64,000 nt of DNA from Liolophura sinensis (lineage: Eukaryota; Mollusca; Polyplacophora; Chitonida; Chitonidae): contig NC_088295.1 of NCBI RefSeq assembly GCF_032854445.1, forward strand, positions 23,051,385 through 23,115,384, given 5' to 3'. Each line of letters starts with the position of its first letter. Position 1 is the stretch's first letter. The translations under genes and the position numbers were made by a program. Shown here piece by piece: positions 39,432 through 47,192 of the stretch. The notes beneath the pieces were generated by a model, which saw only the letters and a program-made list of their open reading frames with translations, searched no databases and was not told the origin of the DNA.

Positions 39432-39617
39432 TCACCTCAGACGGCGACCTGCGCTCTTGCTCTGCAGTGGATGAGACATATTCAAGGGAAGCAAACGTGG
39501 CAAGTTTTGCTTCTCCACCCCCCCCCCCACCGTAATCTTTTTGCGATTGTACTTGCCACTGTGAAACTGGAAGGCGTAGATTTTACCTTCCTCACCTTGA
39601 AGTTCGAACTCCGACAC
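39401..39617 (-). pseudogene. Small protein of the element, frame broken at a C-run
   Basis: It starts at ATG 39,617 with 'MSEFELQGEEGKIYAFQF'. The frame shifts at or near a run of about 12 C on the plus strand (39,518-39,529, read as Gly codons). Beyond the run the more protein-like frame is not the starting frame: it reads through 'LATFASLEYVSS' and ends near 39,401. It thereby overlaps the start codon of the 196-residue gene by about 30 bases. The homopolymer indel may be a real mutation or an assembly error. Function is unknown. Confidence 0.45.
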
Positions 39618-39668
39618 ATCTGCTTAAAGACAGGCACGCAGACCTCGGACCGGCTGCGTCCACCATAC

Positions 39669-40329
39669 TCATTGTATTTCTAGGGTAGCACTGAGGTACC
39701 CTACATTCATATACTCGCCGTCTTTATCTAAAAGCGCCACGGTCAAGTGCGTTATATAGTCGGCGCGCAAGGCTTTGTACTGTGGGTTGGGAAATGAAAC
39801 CGTCTTCCCGCAGTTAATCCCTTCACCAGTCACGGCGATGGCCTTAAGTAGTGTGGAACCGCCACCGAAATCTGAGGTTATTCTCACGTTTTCTAAATGT
39901 GCTCAGTTCATCTAAATGCTCTAAGACTTCTTTGTGTGCGACCAAGTTAGGTAGATTTTCACCTTCCGCAGTCTCCCCCATGTGCATAATCTCGTCGGAG
40001 AACCCTAAGATTGGGGCAAGATCTTGGAGCAAAATGTAGGCATTGCTAGGGAGGGTAAGGACTAGGCGGCCCGTAGCTTCATTCATTCTCAGAGAAGCCC
40101 CATGTGGGTGGAATATATCCTTGTCCAGCGTACAGACATTGTAGTAGACCGTCGGCACTCCAACACGTTTGCTATTAAGCAAGAAGCCCACTCCGGAGGG
40201 GATATTCACCTAGGCCGGGTAGAATGTTATCTCGCGAAGGGCGGTTTTAAGGCGGCCGTCGAGGTTGTTAAGGGCATGAGGCAGCGTGTGCTGTGCCCCA
40301 TTTAGAATGTCAGTCAATGTGATGAACAT
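39669..40329 (-). pseudogene. Candidate structural protein of the element (one TAG, one frameshift)
   Basis: The frame begins at ATG 40,329 ('MFITLTDILNG'), only 17 bases from the divergent start of the plus-strand gene at 40,347. An in-frame TAG lies at 40,210-40,212. The same frame then gives 'NIPSGVGFLLNSKRVGVP', 'DIFHPHGASLRM' and 'LAPILGFSDE'. A shift near 39,890 moves reading to another frame with 'VSFPNPQYKALRADYITH' and ends 'LSATLEIQ' at 39,669. The full chain would be about 215 residues. The beta-rich pattern resembles accessory capsid or penton-like proteins of Polinton/adintovirus-type elements. That assignment is a weak inference from context. Confidence 0.5.
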
Positions 40330-40346
40330 CTTACGGAATAGCCACA

Positions 40347-41605
40347 ATGAACAGTGAGGCTTACAGATTCAATAGACAGGCTACTTACAAGGCCGGGGCA
40401 TTTCATAGTATCCAAACCCACGCAGAGCAGCTCACGCGATTTGACATCTACATCGATGAAAAGAAGGCGTTTCCGGTCCAGTTCACAGATGTGTTTGTCA
40501 AGTACCAGCTGCCAAAGATAACCAGCAATTCCATTGTTCAGGCCTGGAACACCAATCCTATGCAATTCTGGCAGAACCAAGTGAACTTCGCGGTCTGGTG
40601 CGCAACCACGGGCTGTGGCGTATCTGCAAAAGACCATCTTCTCGCCCCCCGACCAACGAATAAGGGCCCTGTACACGTTCCATGTTTATTACCAAGTTAG
40701 GCGGATCTTGGAAGAGATAAAGGCTCCCCTGCCGCAAGACAGAGCGTGGGCGACATTCGACAACCCCTACTACAAGAGGACCTATGAGAGGATTTGTAGG
40801 GAGTTCCACGTAGATACGCACACAGACTGGAGGCGCAGTGGGGTGAATCACGGCCTCGGAGTGGCATATTACTGTCAGGAGAACGGGCTACCGCCAAATT
40901 GGCGATGGGACCTTCGATCCGAGCAGGATGTCGTTCCCTACAAAGCCTACAGCGCTCCACGTCGACTACATCGAGCAGGACGCCGAGGAGGCTTGGGCGT
41001 CGTTCATTGTCGACAGATCCCAAGGATTCACGCTGCCGGGCGTAGAGCGCCTAAACGATTCCATCCGGACATACATGTGGGCTATTTTAGGCGCCCAAGC
41101 GCAAACAAGGGCGCGTATTCTAGGCACGGGCACAGCCTTCGACGCGCAAAAACAGTTTGCCGCGAACGTTGAAGACGCTATTTCCTCTCCAATCGACCTT
41201 CCGTCTGCTATCAGACGCTACCAGGACGTGCTACAGTATGCCGTAGACTTTGTATATGGCATAGGCCTATATATGGCCCCCAGCGACATGCTTCTACAGA
41301 TCGGCCATGTGGCGAACTACAACAACAAAATCGTCGTGGCCACAGAGGACCAGAAGCTGGGCAGCAATGAGGGTGTGAACGCTAAAGTGTCGCCCACGTT
41401 GCACAAGCGTGCACCTGACCACGGGATCGAAAAGCCACAAGAAAGCGTCCCACCACCCACCGCGCACGTTCAGCATGTTGCTGCGCGCCGCAAAGCGGCT
41501 AAAGAACCCCTATTTCCAGAACAAAAGAATCACGATGCCGAGAAGACAGCTATCGTCGTCGCTGGGGTTGGTGTCGGCTTACTGCTGCTGTGGACTATGC
41601 GTTAA
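40347..41605 (+). pseudogene. Plus-strand gene, candidate major structural protein (frameshifted)
   Basis: The only sizeable gene read on the plus strand. It is spread over three overlapping frames (40,347-40,700; 40,615-41,172; 40,928-41,605), so at least two indels break it. The first part contains 'NPMQFWQNQVNFAVWCATTG'; the middle contains 'YKRTYERICREFHVDTHTDW'; the last part has 'GFTLPGVERLNDSIRTYMWA', 'RILGTGTAFDAQKQF' and 'DFVYGIGLYMAPSDMLLQIG'. A Lys-rich linker and one hydrophobic segment ('TAIVVAGVGVGLLLLW') sit at the C-terminus. The total is about 415 residues. Size, composition and central position fit a capsid-type protein, but I cannot show a jelly-roll fold. The C-terminal membrane span would be unusual for a capsid. 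Confidence 0.5.
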
Positions 41606-41857
41606 ATATTTACGAACAGCCACGAGCAATACGCCACCTACTGCGACGACTAGAGCCCAGACATTATCGGCCAGCCACCCAGCCGTTTTCCCGAGAAGAT
41701 TCAGTAGCCAGGACACGATACTGCCAATAATACCCGGAATCGCAGCGGCAGCCTTCGCAGCCAGCTTGCCAAGGGCGCGCGCCAGGGACTGGAGATGCTT
41801 TCTCACCCATTCTTTAAGACCACGCCCGTCGGATGGAGGTTGGCTGGATGCCCCCAC
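41579..41857 (-). CDS. Small hydrophobic/amphipathic protein of the element, 92 residues
   Basis: Open frame with an amphipathic basic helix ('LKEWVRKHLQSLARALGKL'), then 'AIPGIIGSIVSWLLNLLGK', and a membrane-spanning stretch ('ALVVAVGGVLLVAV'). It overlaps the 3' end of the plus-strand gene by 27 bases in convergent orientation. The chain resembles small membrane-lytic or core proteins of DNA viruses. The true start may lie further upstream, because the hydrophobic frame at 41,860-42,060 may be an out-of-frame part of the same gene. Confidence 0.55.
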   Translation of the reverse strand: MGASSQPPSDGRGLKEWVRKHLQSLARALGKLAAKAAAAIPGIIGSIVSWLLNLLGKTAGWLADNVWALVVAVGGVLLVAVRKYLTHSPQQQ

Positions 41858-42060
41858 TCGACCCGCCAGTCAGCGCCAACTTTATCGCTAACCCCAGCGT
41901 CGAGATCGCCATCCCAATTGCCGTGAGAATGGAGACCACGGCTATTCCTTGCACCCTGATGGCCGCGCGACCCTTCCAGTACCTCCTGTCAGATGGCCCG
42001 CGACGGGGATTCGTTCGCGAGGAGTTGCTTATAGTGCCTCCCGATACTCAGCTTCCTCCC
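41858..42060 (-). pseudogene. Hydrophobic coding remnant
   Basis: Read on the minus strand this stretch gives a hydrophobic, membrane-helix-like peptide ('AVVSILTAIGMAIS' and 'LGLAIKLALTGG'), bordered by basic residues. No complete frame with its own start and stop is preserved. It may be the N-terminal half of the 92-residue protein, displaced by an indel, or a separate small gene. Confidence 0.35.
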
Positions 42061-42070
42061 GATGGGGTTC

Positions 42071-42330
42071 TCAGGTGATGAGGAGCTCATCTGAAGGAGT
42101 CTCCACCTTAATGACCATTGAGCGCAACGTTGCCGCCCCCCGACGGCGGTTGCACTCCAGGCAGGTCAAGCGGACATTGCCCCGGGTGTGACCCTGGGCG
42201 TTGTCCAGGTGGTCAACACTGAACTGACGGGTGTCCTTGGGCTGCCAGCACCACAGGAGGGCGCAGTTACAAGCGGCGCATTGGCCGCCCTGTTTTGCCC
42301 GCAAGCCAAGGACGTCCTCCGCGCGCAGGT
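42071..42330 (-). pseudogene. HNH endonuclease domain at end of replication gene
   Basis: C-terminal part of the minus-strand frame 42,862-42,071. It shows the HNH pattern: 'CAACNC' as the first Cys pair, 'FSVDHLDNAQGHTRGNV' with the Asp-His pair and 'GN', and 'LTCLECNRRRG' with the second Cys pair (about 42,138-42,282). It continues directly from the helicase part in the same frame, separated by a linker ('NIARKLARYKRLDDAKGHTN'). HNH domains nick or cut DNA. Here it could act in replication or in integration, since no integrase is visible. The catalytic residues appear present, but the full gene is broken upstream. Confidence 0.75.
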
Positions 42331-43332
42331 CATTGGTGTGTCCCTTTGCGTCGTCAAGTCGTTTGTAACGGGCCAGCTTGCGTGCGATGTTTTTTTGCAC
42401 CTCCGCGGCGTTTTCCTGCGGGACAGACGGACCGTCAAGCTCTGGCGGTGGACAGCAGCGGCGGAGTTGCCCGAGATACTCAACGCGGCTCATGGCGAGG
42501 TAACAGAGGTTGTTCCACGAGATGCGGTCATCCAGGACCCAGACACATTGGGGGTCCTCGATTGTCAGACCTTGGCTCGAGTGGACCGTCATCGTGTAGC
42601 CTAGTGCGAAGTCTGGCCACTTACCTTCCACAACCTCCTGTGTGGTCCTCATGCTTACCTCGCCGACATCGTTGAGCACGAGCTCCAGCTGGTACGGCCT
42701 GCCATCGTCCATAAATATTGGGCCGGGGCTGTCACCATTACGTTCTGCTTCCGCGTGTCCCGCGGGCGATAGATTAGGGGGACCGGCTCTCTGGGGATGA
42801 GCTTCTGTGCCCGATCGCGTTGCACCTTCCGTGAGATGAGGACGAGGTCCGTCGGTTTCCACACAGCCAAGAAATCTTCCCAGCCATCACATTTGGGGAT
42901 GGCACGCAGCATCTCCCGCCACTGTACCCTATCTGGCTTGAGCCGCATCGCCCTCGTCAGGGCCCGGAGGTCCTCCTCCTTCGCCCGATGGTCGACGGTG
43001 ATCTCTTCGTAGTAGCCGGCAGCCTCTCGCAGCCAGTCGTGTGGGGCCTCGCCCGTAATTGGTGGGGGTTGGCCCTAGTCCCGCAGCAGATAACCTGAAC
43101 ACCCCTGCGGTCCAGCCCCTCAAGTAATGTCTCCAAGATGGGGCGCGGGATGGTGCACACCTTGTCCCAGACGACGACACGGGGAACAAACTTCTGACCC
43201 ATCACTTCCGGAGACCAGACCTTTTGGCCGCTCCAGCGGAAGAACGAGTAGTACATCTGGGCCTTCAAGCCCCGGGCTCTCATCTCCTTTGCGAGGGGGT
43301 GGGTGGGCGTGAACACCACCAGGGATCCGCAT
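42331..43332 (-). pseudogene. SF1 (PIF1/RecD-like) helicase remnant
   Basis: Pieces in three frames. 43,319-42,957 has 'VFTPTHPLAKEMRARGLKA' and a Walker B-like 'VVVWDKVCTIPRPILETLL' block followed by 'GVQVICCG'. 42,948-42,655 has 'EDFLAVWKPTDLVLISRK'. 42,862-42,071 has the late motifs 'GYTMTVHSSQGLTI' (motif V) and 'NNLCYLAMSRVEYLGQL' (motif VI). Walker A (GxxGxGK[ST]) should lie just before the first piece, but the gap between the polymerase end (43,412) and 43,332 is too short and contains no such motif. This indicates an internal deletion. The helicase would unwind DNA during replication of the element. Confidence 0.75.
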
Positions 43333-43411
43333 TGAGATAGCTGAGGGCGTGGCGCGTTAGCGGATCCGTGTGGCTGGGCGCCATGCTGTCGGGGAGCAGG
43401 TGACAGTACCC

Positions 43412-45580
43412 CTATGCGTCGGCTTTCGCTTGGTAGGCGGCCGTGTCCTGGGTCGCAAGGATCGTCTCACCCTTATCTCTCCACTGACCCGGGGCCATGG
43501 GGGGCATCCAGGCCAACCCCATCAAACAATGGAGACATATTTGTCTACCACAGTTACAATGCCGGCGAGCGACGAAGTTCTCGACGCTGTCGAGCTTGGC
43601 TAGGGCCGGACAGGTAAGGTAGAGGCTGTCCGTTGCCACCCGGATGGCTTCCTCGGCCGTGAACCGGCGGAGCATCGCCAAGAGATTGATGTGGGCGTAT
43701 GCTAGCATGCTCACCAACAGGTGGGTGTAGTGCGGCTGGGCCCCATCGTAGTAGGTCAAGACCCACCCCAGAGGGCACCGTTCGGGCGTACCCACTAGGG
43801 AGCCGCTTTTGCGGCAGTCGTCTACTAGGAAGTCCAGTTCGCCCTGGTCCGTGATCAGATGGCGAGTCATGCGCTTGCCATCGGCCTTGGAGCCCTGGGT
43901 AAACTTGCCGATGACCAAACATGCCTGGTCTCGGCTGTCAGGGAGCCAGACATTGTGCTGGGGCCTGAGAACGAGCCCATCTGTGACCTCGAGGTGGGTT
44001 AGGAGGCCTGTCTCAGTGAGATAGGCTAGGAGTGCCGTGGGGGCCCAGCCTGTGCCGATGTCGACCGATTGCGACGCGGGCCATACGGTGGTCGGGAAGA
44101 CCAAACCGCCTGAACCAGGGTGCGGCCTGGCCATGGCCCTAGAAGGAGGCAGGGTAACAGGCTTTCATATCGATGCTAACTACGTCCTGTGTGTGGTAGC
44201 CCGGGGAGTTCCACAGGCTGCCATGGCCATGCTCGATGCAGGCCGCCTGGACCTCGTCCAAGAGGTTGGCTGGCGTGGGTCGCCAGTGGTTCTTCCTTGC
44301 TACCAGGCTCGCGGCGTGATTCTCGCCAAAGACCTTGCTGGCCAGTGCCTCGGGGTCCTCGGGAGATAGGTGGCAACAGGCGGCGATCAAGGCCTCGTGC
44401 ACGAGGCTGGTCCGGTAGGTGCACCCGTCGACGAGAACGAACTGGTTGACAGTGAGCTTCCGTCCTTCGCTGCCCCCCAGCAACCAGACAGCCATCGGTT
44501 CGTTGGAGACCTCTTTTTGGATCGCCGGCGTAGGTCCGGACTTCTCGGGCTTGGGGGAATGCCAGATCCGGTCCCCAGGCGTGGCCATTATGGAGTGTGA
44601 TTTCGATCGGTTTCCACTTGCTGGCTCCATGCTTGCCACTCGAGTGGAGGGTCTCGCCAGCGATGTCGCGGACGATAATTGTGCGCCGTGTGGCTGTCTC
44701 GAGCCCTGCAAGGTCCCTGCAGAGTGGCCCCCGTCTCGTGGACACCAGCCTCCCAGGTTTCTATTTTCCGGCGCTGGGCTGCCGTTGGTCCGTGTCCCTG
44801 GGTGGCGCTCTTGAGGTGGTTTAGGGCCACCCCTGCGACGCAGTTGAAGTCGCCTGCACACATAGGGGCGAGGTTGGCCTGATCGGGCGCTCTGGTTGGG
44901 TACAGCCCATATACGACAGCTGACATGGGATAGGCGTTCCCGAAGTAGGGCAGGTCAAGACCCGGGTTCGTTTGGGCCGTAATCTCGATTACAGCTTTTC
45001 CTCGCGTTCTACCCTCCCGGAGGGATTGGAAAGCATCCTTGACCACAAAAACGCCTTCTTCCTGTTCCTTTATCAGCTTGATCTTGATGAGGTATTCACC
45101 TTCTAGGCTTCCCAGGATGTCTGCTGAACGGGCGGTGTCGATCGTGTTGTCTTGTACCATGTTGCCAGCAACGACGTGGATGCGGTCATTGACGACCACG
45201 TCGCGGAGGTCATGAGGGTCAGGGTTCTCCTGCCGCCAGGAGGTGAAGACGTGGGCAGCGCCTTCCAGGGGGTGCTGCTTTTTGTGGCGCCCCACGAGCT
45301 TTTCCAGCTCCGGCTCAAGCTGGCCTGCTGCCGTCGGCCGGTCGAGGTCGAAGCCGAGGGCAATATCGACTGCCCCAAGGCGCTTGGCCTCGGCAGCGAA
45401 GTCCTTAGCATCTCGGCGCTTGGTCTCATTGGCCGCTTGAGCCTTGGTGGCCACTATGTAGAGGTCGAGGGTCTCCCGAAGGGCCTCTAGGGCCACACAG
45501 GAGTGGGGGTAGGCTGGCAATCTGCCAGTGGCAATTTCGTACGCACGGCGTAATGCTGATGCTTTTTCCGCGTACGTCAT
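43412..45580 (-). pseudogene. Family-B DNA polymerase of the element (broken)
   Basis: Starts at ATG 45,580 with a long N-terminal region (residues 1 to about 290) of unknown fold, containing 'DLRDVVVNDRIHVVAGNMV' and 'NPGLDLPYFGNAYPMS'. Reading then moves through two other frames (shifts near 44,730 and 44,580) and reaches motif A, 'SIDMKACYPASF' (about 44,142-44,177), immediately followed by an in-frame TAG (44,139-44,141). After another shift near 44,060 the frame to 43,412 carries 'VIGKFTQGSKADGKRMTRHL', 'SMLAYAHINLLAML' and motif C 'VATDSLYL' (about 43,620-43,640). This is the YPS/DTDS arrangement of family-B polymerases. Together with the inverted terminal repeats it suggests protein-primed replication. 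The thumb end appears truncated by a deletion that also removed the start of the helicase. The gene cannot be functional in this copy. Confidence 0.8.
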
Positions 45581-45654
45581 TACCGATATCAGTCAATTCG
45601 ATTGGGTATTAACAAACGTTTCACTTCTCTAAATGGTCGTCTCGGTGGATGGGG

Positions 45655-45660
45655 TATATA
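45655..45660 (-). promoter_or_regulatory. TATA-like box before the polymerase gene
   Basis: 'TATATA' on the minus strand about 75 bases upstream of ATG 45,580, in the GC-rich gap between the cysteine-rich gene and the polymerase gene. The position suits a core promoter. No further support. Confidence 0.35.
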
Positions 45661-45669
45661 CAACGGGGA

Positions 45670-45942
45670 TTAGAGGTCAATCCTAGCCAAACGTTTAAAC
45701 TCCTTCTCGAACGCTGCCTTCTTTCGCTTCCAGTTGTTGGTCTTTGCGTTGTCATACCCACAAGCTTGGCAGAGACAGAAAGCGTTTTTAACACCCTTCT
45801 CGCACTTGCTACACGGTTGGAGTGGCGGCCCTTTTCGGAGGCGAAACAGGTGGATGTTACAGTGCGTGCCTAGGCAGGAGCGACAGCAGAGGTCGGTTGT
45901 GCCAATCATGAGCCAGGCGCACGTGTTTGTTCCTCGAGTCAT
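45670..45942 (-). CDS. Cysteine-rich, zinc-ribbon-like small protein, 90 residues
   Basis: First gene inside the right inverted repeat. The frame extends further upstream into the repeat, but the better start is ATG 45,942 ('MTRGTNTCAWLMIG'). Cysteines come in pairs: 'CCRSCLGTHC', 'CSKC' and 'CLCQACG', followed by a basic tail 'NNWKRKKAAFEKEFKRLA'. This is typical of a small zinc-binding, nucleic-acid-binding protein. Its position at the start of the replication side suggests an early regulatory role. The frame is intact. The family is not recognised. Confidence 0.55.
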   Translation of the reverse strand: MTRGTNTCAWLMIGTTDLCCRSCLGTHCNIHLFRLRKGPPLQPCSKCEKGVKNAFCLCQACGYDNAKTNNWKRKKAAFEKEFKRLARIDL

Positions 45943-45984
45943 CGTGTATACGGGCTGCTTATCACTTCGTATACTACTGCGGAT

Positions 45985-46183
45985 GGGTACGTCTAAAAGG
46001 TAAACAAACGTGTATGCCTTGGCTAGGAGGGCGCCCAAGGGGGGCGCCCCTCTGGCTGTCTAGTTTTGGACAGGCGAGATGTGTTGTTTTTTAGCCCACC
46101 AGACCTGTTTTTTGGGGGGTTGAATACCTATAAACATGCCCCGGAACCGATAGGAGCTTCAACAGCCTCACTGAGTAGTATGC
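45985..46183 (-). repeat. Right terminal inverted repeat
   Basis: Reverse complement of 37,168-37,370 with small indels. It lacks the long C-run of the left copy and is also missing a few bases at 'ccggaaccga' relative to the left 'tcggtatttccgg'. The repeat ends at 'gtagtatgc', after which unrelated AT-rich host DNA begins. Confidence 0.93.
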
Positions 46184-47192
46184 AAACCTCAAAACACTTT
46201 TCCAAGCTCAACAGGACTCCAAGAATTAGACAAAATGAGTATTTTAGTCAGAAAATTTTAGGTAAAATAAATACAGTACTTAGTAATGCATTGGGGTTAC
46301 AACTTGCATCCTCATTGATATGTTGGGAGGGAAGCTAGCTTTTTAGTGATTTATTCATATGTATTAAACTGTTGTCTTGTGCTCTTCTCAGGGAAACACA
46401 CAGGTGGAGAAAACAAAGGATCATACCACATATACTTTACAAACTTCCAGTCTTAAAGTCATTGCTGGATAAGCAGGAGCTGGATTTATACATTTACTTG
46501 TCAAGGGCTAGTTGTTTATTGTTTTGTATTTTTTGACAATCAACTAAATTACAAAAGACAATAAACTAATTACTATCATATAAGCAAAATATTCTTCCGT
46601 GGCATTAAACAATCCAATAAATAAACATTCTACTTTCAATTAATAACTTTAAACAAATAAGGGAGGACATATCATGTGGGTTTATTTCCCTGATCTGTCT
46701 TAAGTTTGACTTTAAGTATGTGGGCCTTTGTAACCCAAACTTAATTGTCCTTCACCCTTATTCCTTTTATGCCTCTAGGATGATTCAAACACAAAAATGT
46801 GATACTTTGCAAAATAAAGTTCTTTTTATTTCTTCTTTCATAAATTTATGACCTGCAACTACATGTGCCATTCAATAGGCTGCTTTGACTTAAATTATTC
46901 TTCATGTACTTCTTGTAAATAAAAAGAAATAAGAAGATCAGGCAAATACATTTAATAGTGCACAGTTTTCAAAACGCATGATGTATCATTCATGCCATGG
47001 TAAGTTCATGTAATGTATATGTATTTATATATATAAAACACCAAACAAATGCTTATGTACAACAATAAAATAGTAAAAATAACCATATGAAAGTGATACA
47101 ATTTCACAAGTTTCATGTTACAACATTTTTCATGTTACAAAAACTTACCACTACCAGCTTAGATTTTCAACCACATAAACAATCTGAGAAAA
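46184..47192. other. Host DNA downstream of SGSH
   Basis: AT-rich interval containing the SGSH 3' untranslated region (minus strand) and a SINE tail at 46,583-46,626. Several TTTATT motifs could be minus-strand polyadenylation signals, but none can be chosen with confidence. Confidence 0.5.
46583..46626 (+). repeat. SINE 3'-tail fragment
   Basis: 'aaatattcttccgtggcatt' followed by 'aaacaatccaataaataaa' matches the tail of the SINE family seen at 636 and 62.3 kb. Confidence 0.6.

Larger units (their letters stand above)
37168..46183. mobile_element. Endogenous virus-like element with terminal inverted repeats, about 9.0 kb
   Basis: The ends are inverted copies of each other. The left edge begins 'gcatactact' and the right edge, in reverse complement, begins 'gcatactact'. 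Similarity runs inward for about 200 bp. The interior is clearly richer in G and C than the host DNA on both sides and is packed with overlapping coding frames. It holds a family-B DNA polymerase, an SF1 helicase and HNH domain, a cysteine-rich protein, hydrophobic small proteins and several probable structural genes. Terminal inverted repeats plus a polymerase gene are the pattern of Polinton/adintovirus-like linear elements that replicate by protein priming. I see no retroviral-type integrase, no DDE transposase and no clear target-site duplication. Most genes are broken, so the copy is a fossil. The element lies about 1.4 kb upstream of COX11 and about 1 kb beyond the SGSH stop codon. Its assignment to a named family is inference. 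Confidence 0.85.

Noticed and set aside
42188-44814. Plus-strand frames of 110-138 codons opposite the replication genes
   Set aside because: They are antisense shadows. GC-rich coding DNA often leaves the other strand open, and only the minus strand shows polymerase, helicase and HNH motifs.
37168-46183. Bacterial contamination or assembly chimera as explanation of the GC-rich block
   Set aside because: The block has its own inverted terminal repeats meeting host DNA at both sides and carries eukaryotic-element-like polymerase and helicase genes. The flanking genes are ordinary animal genes.
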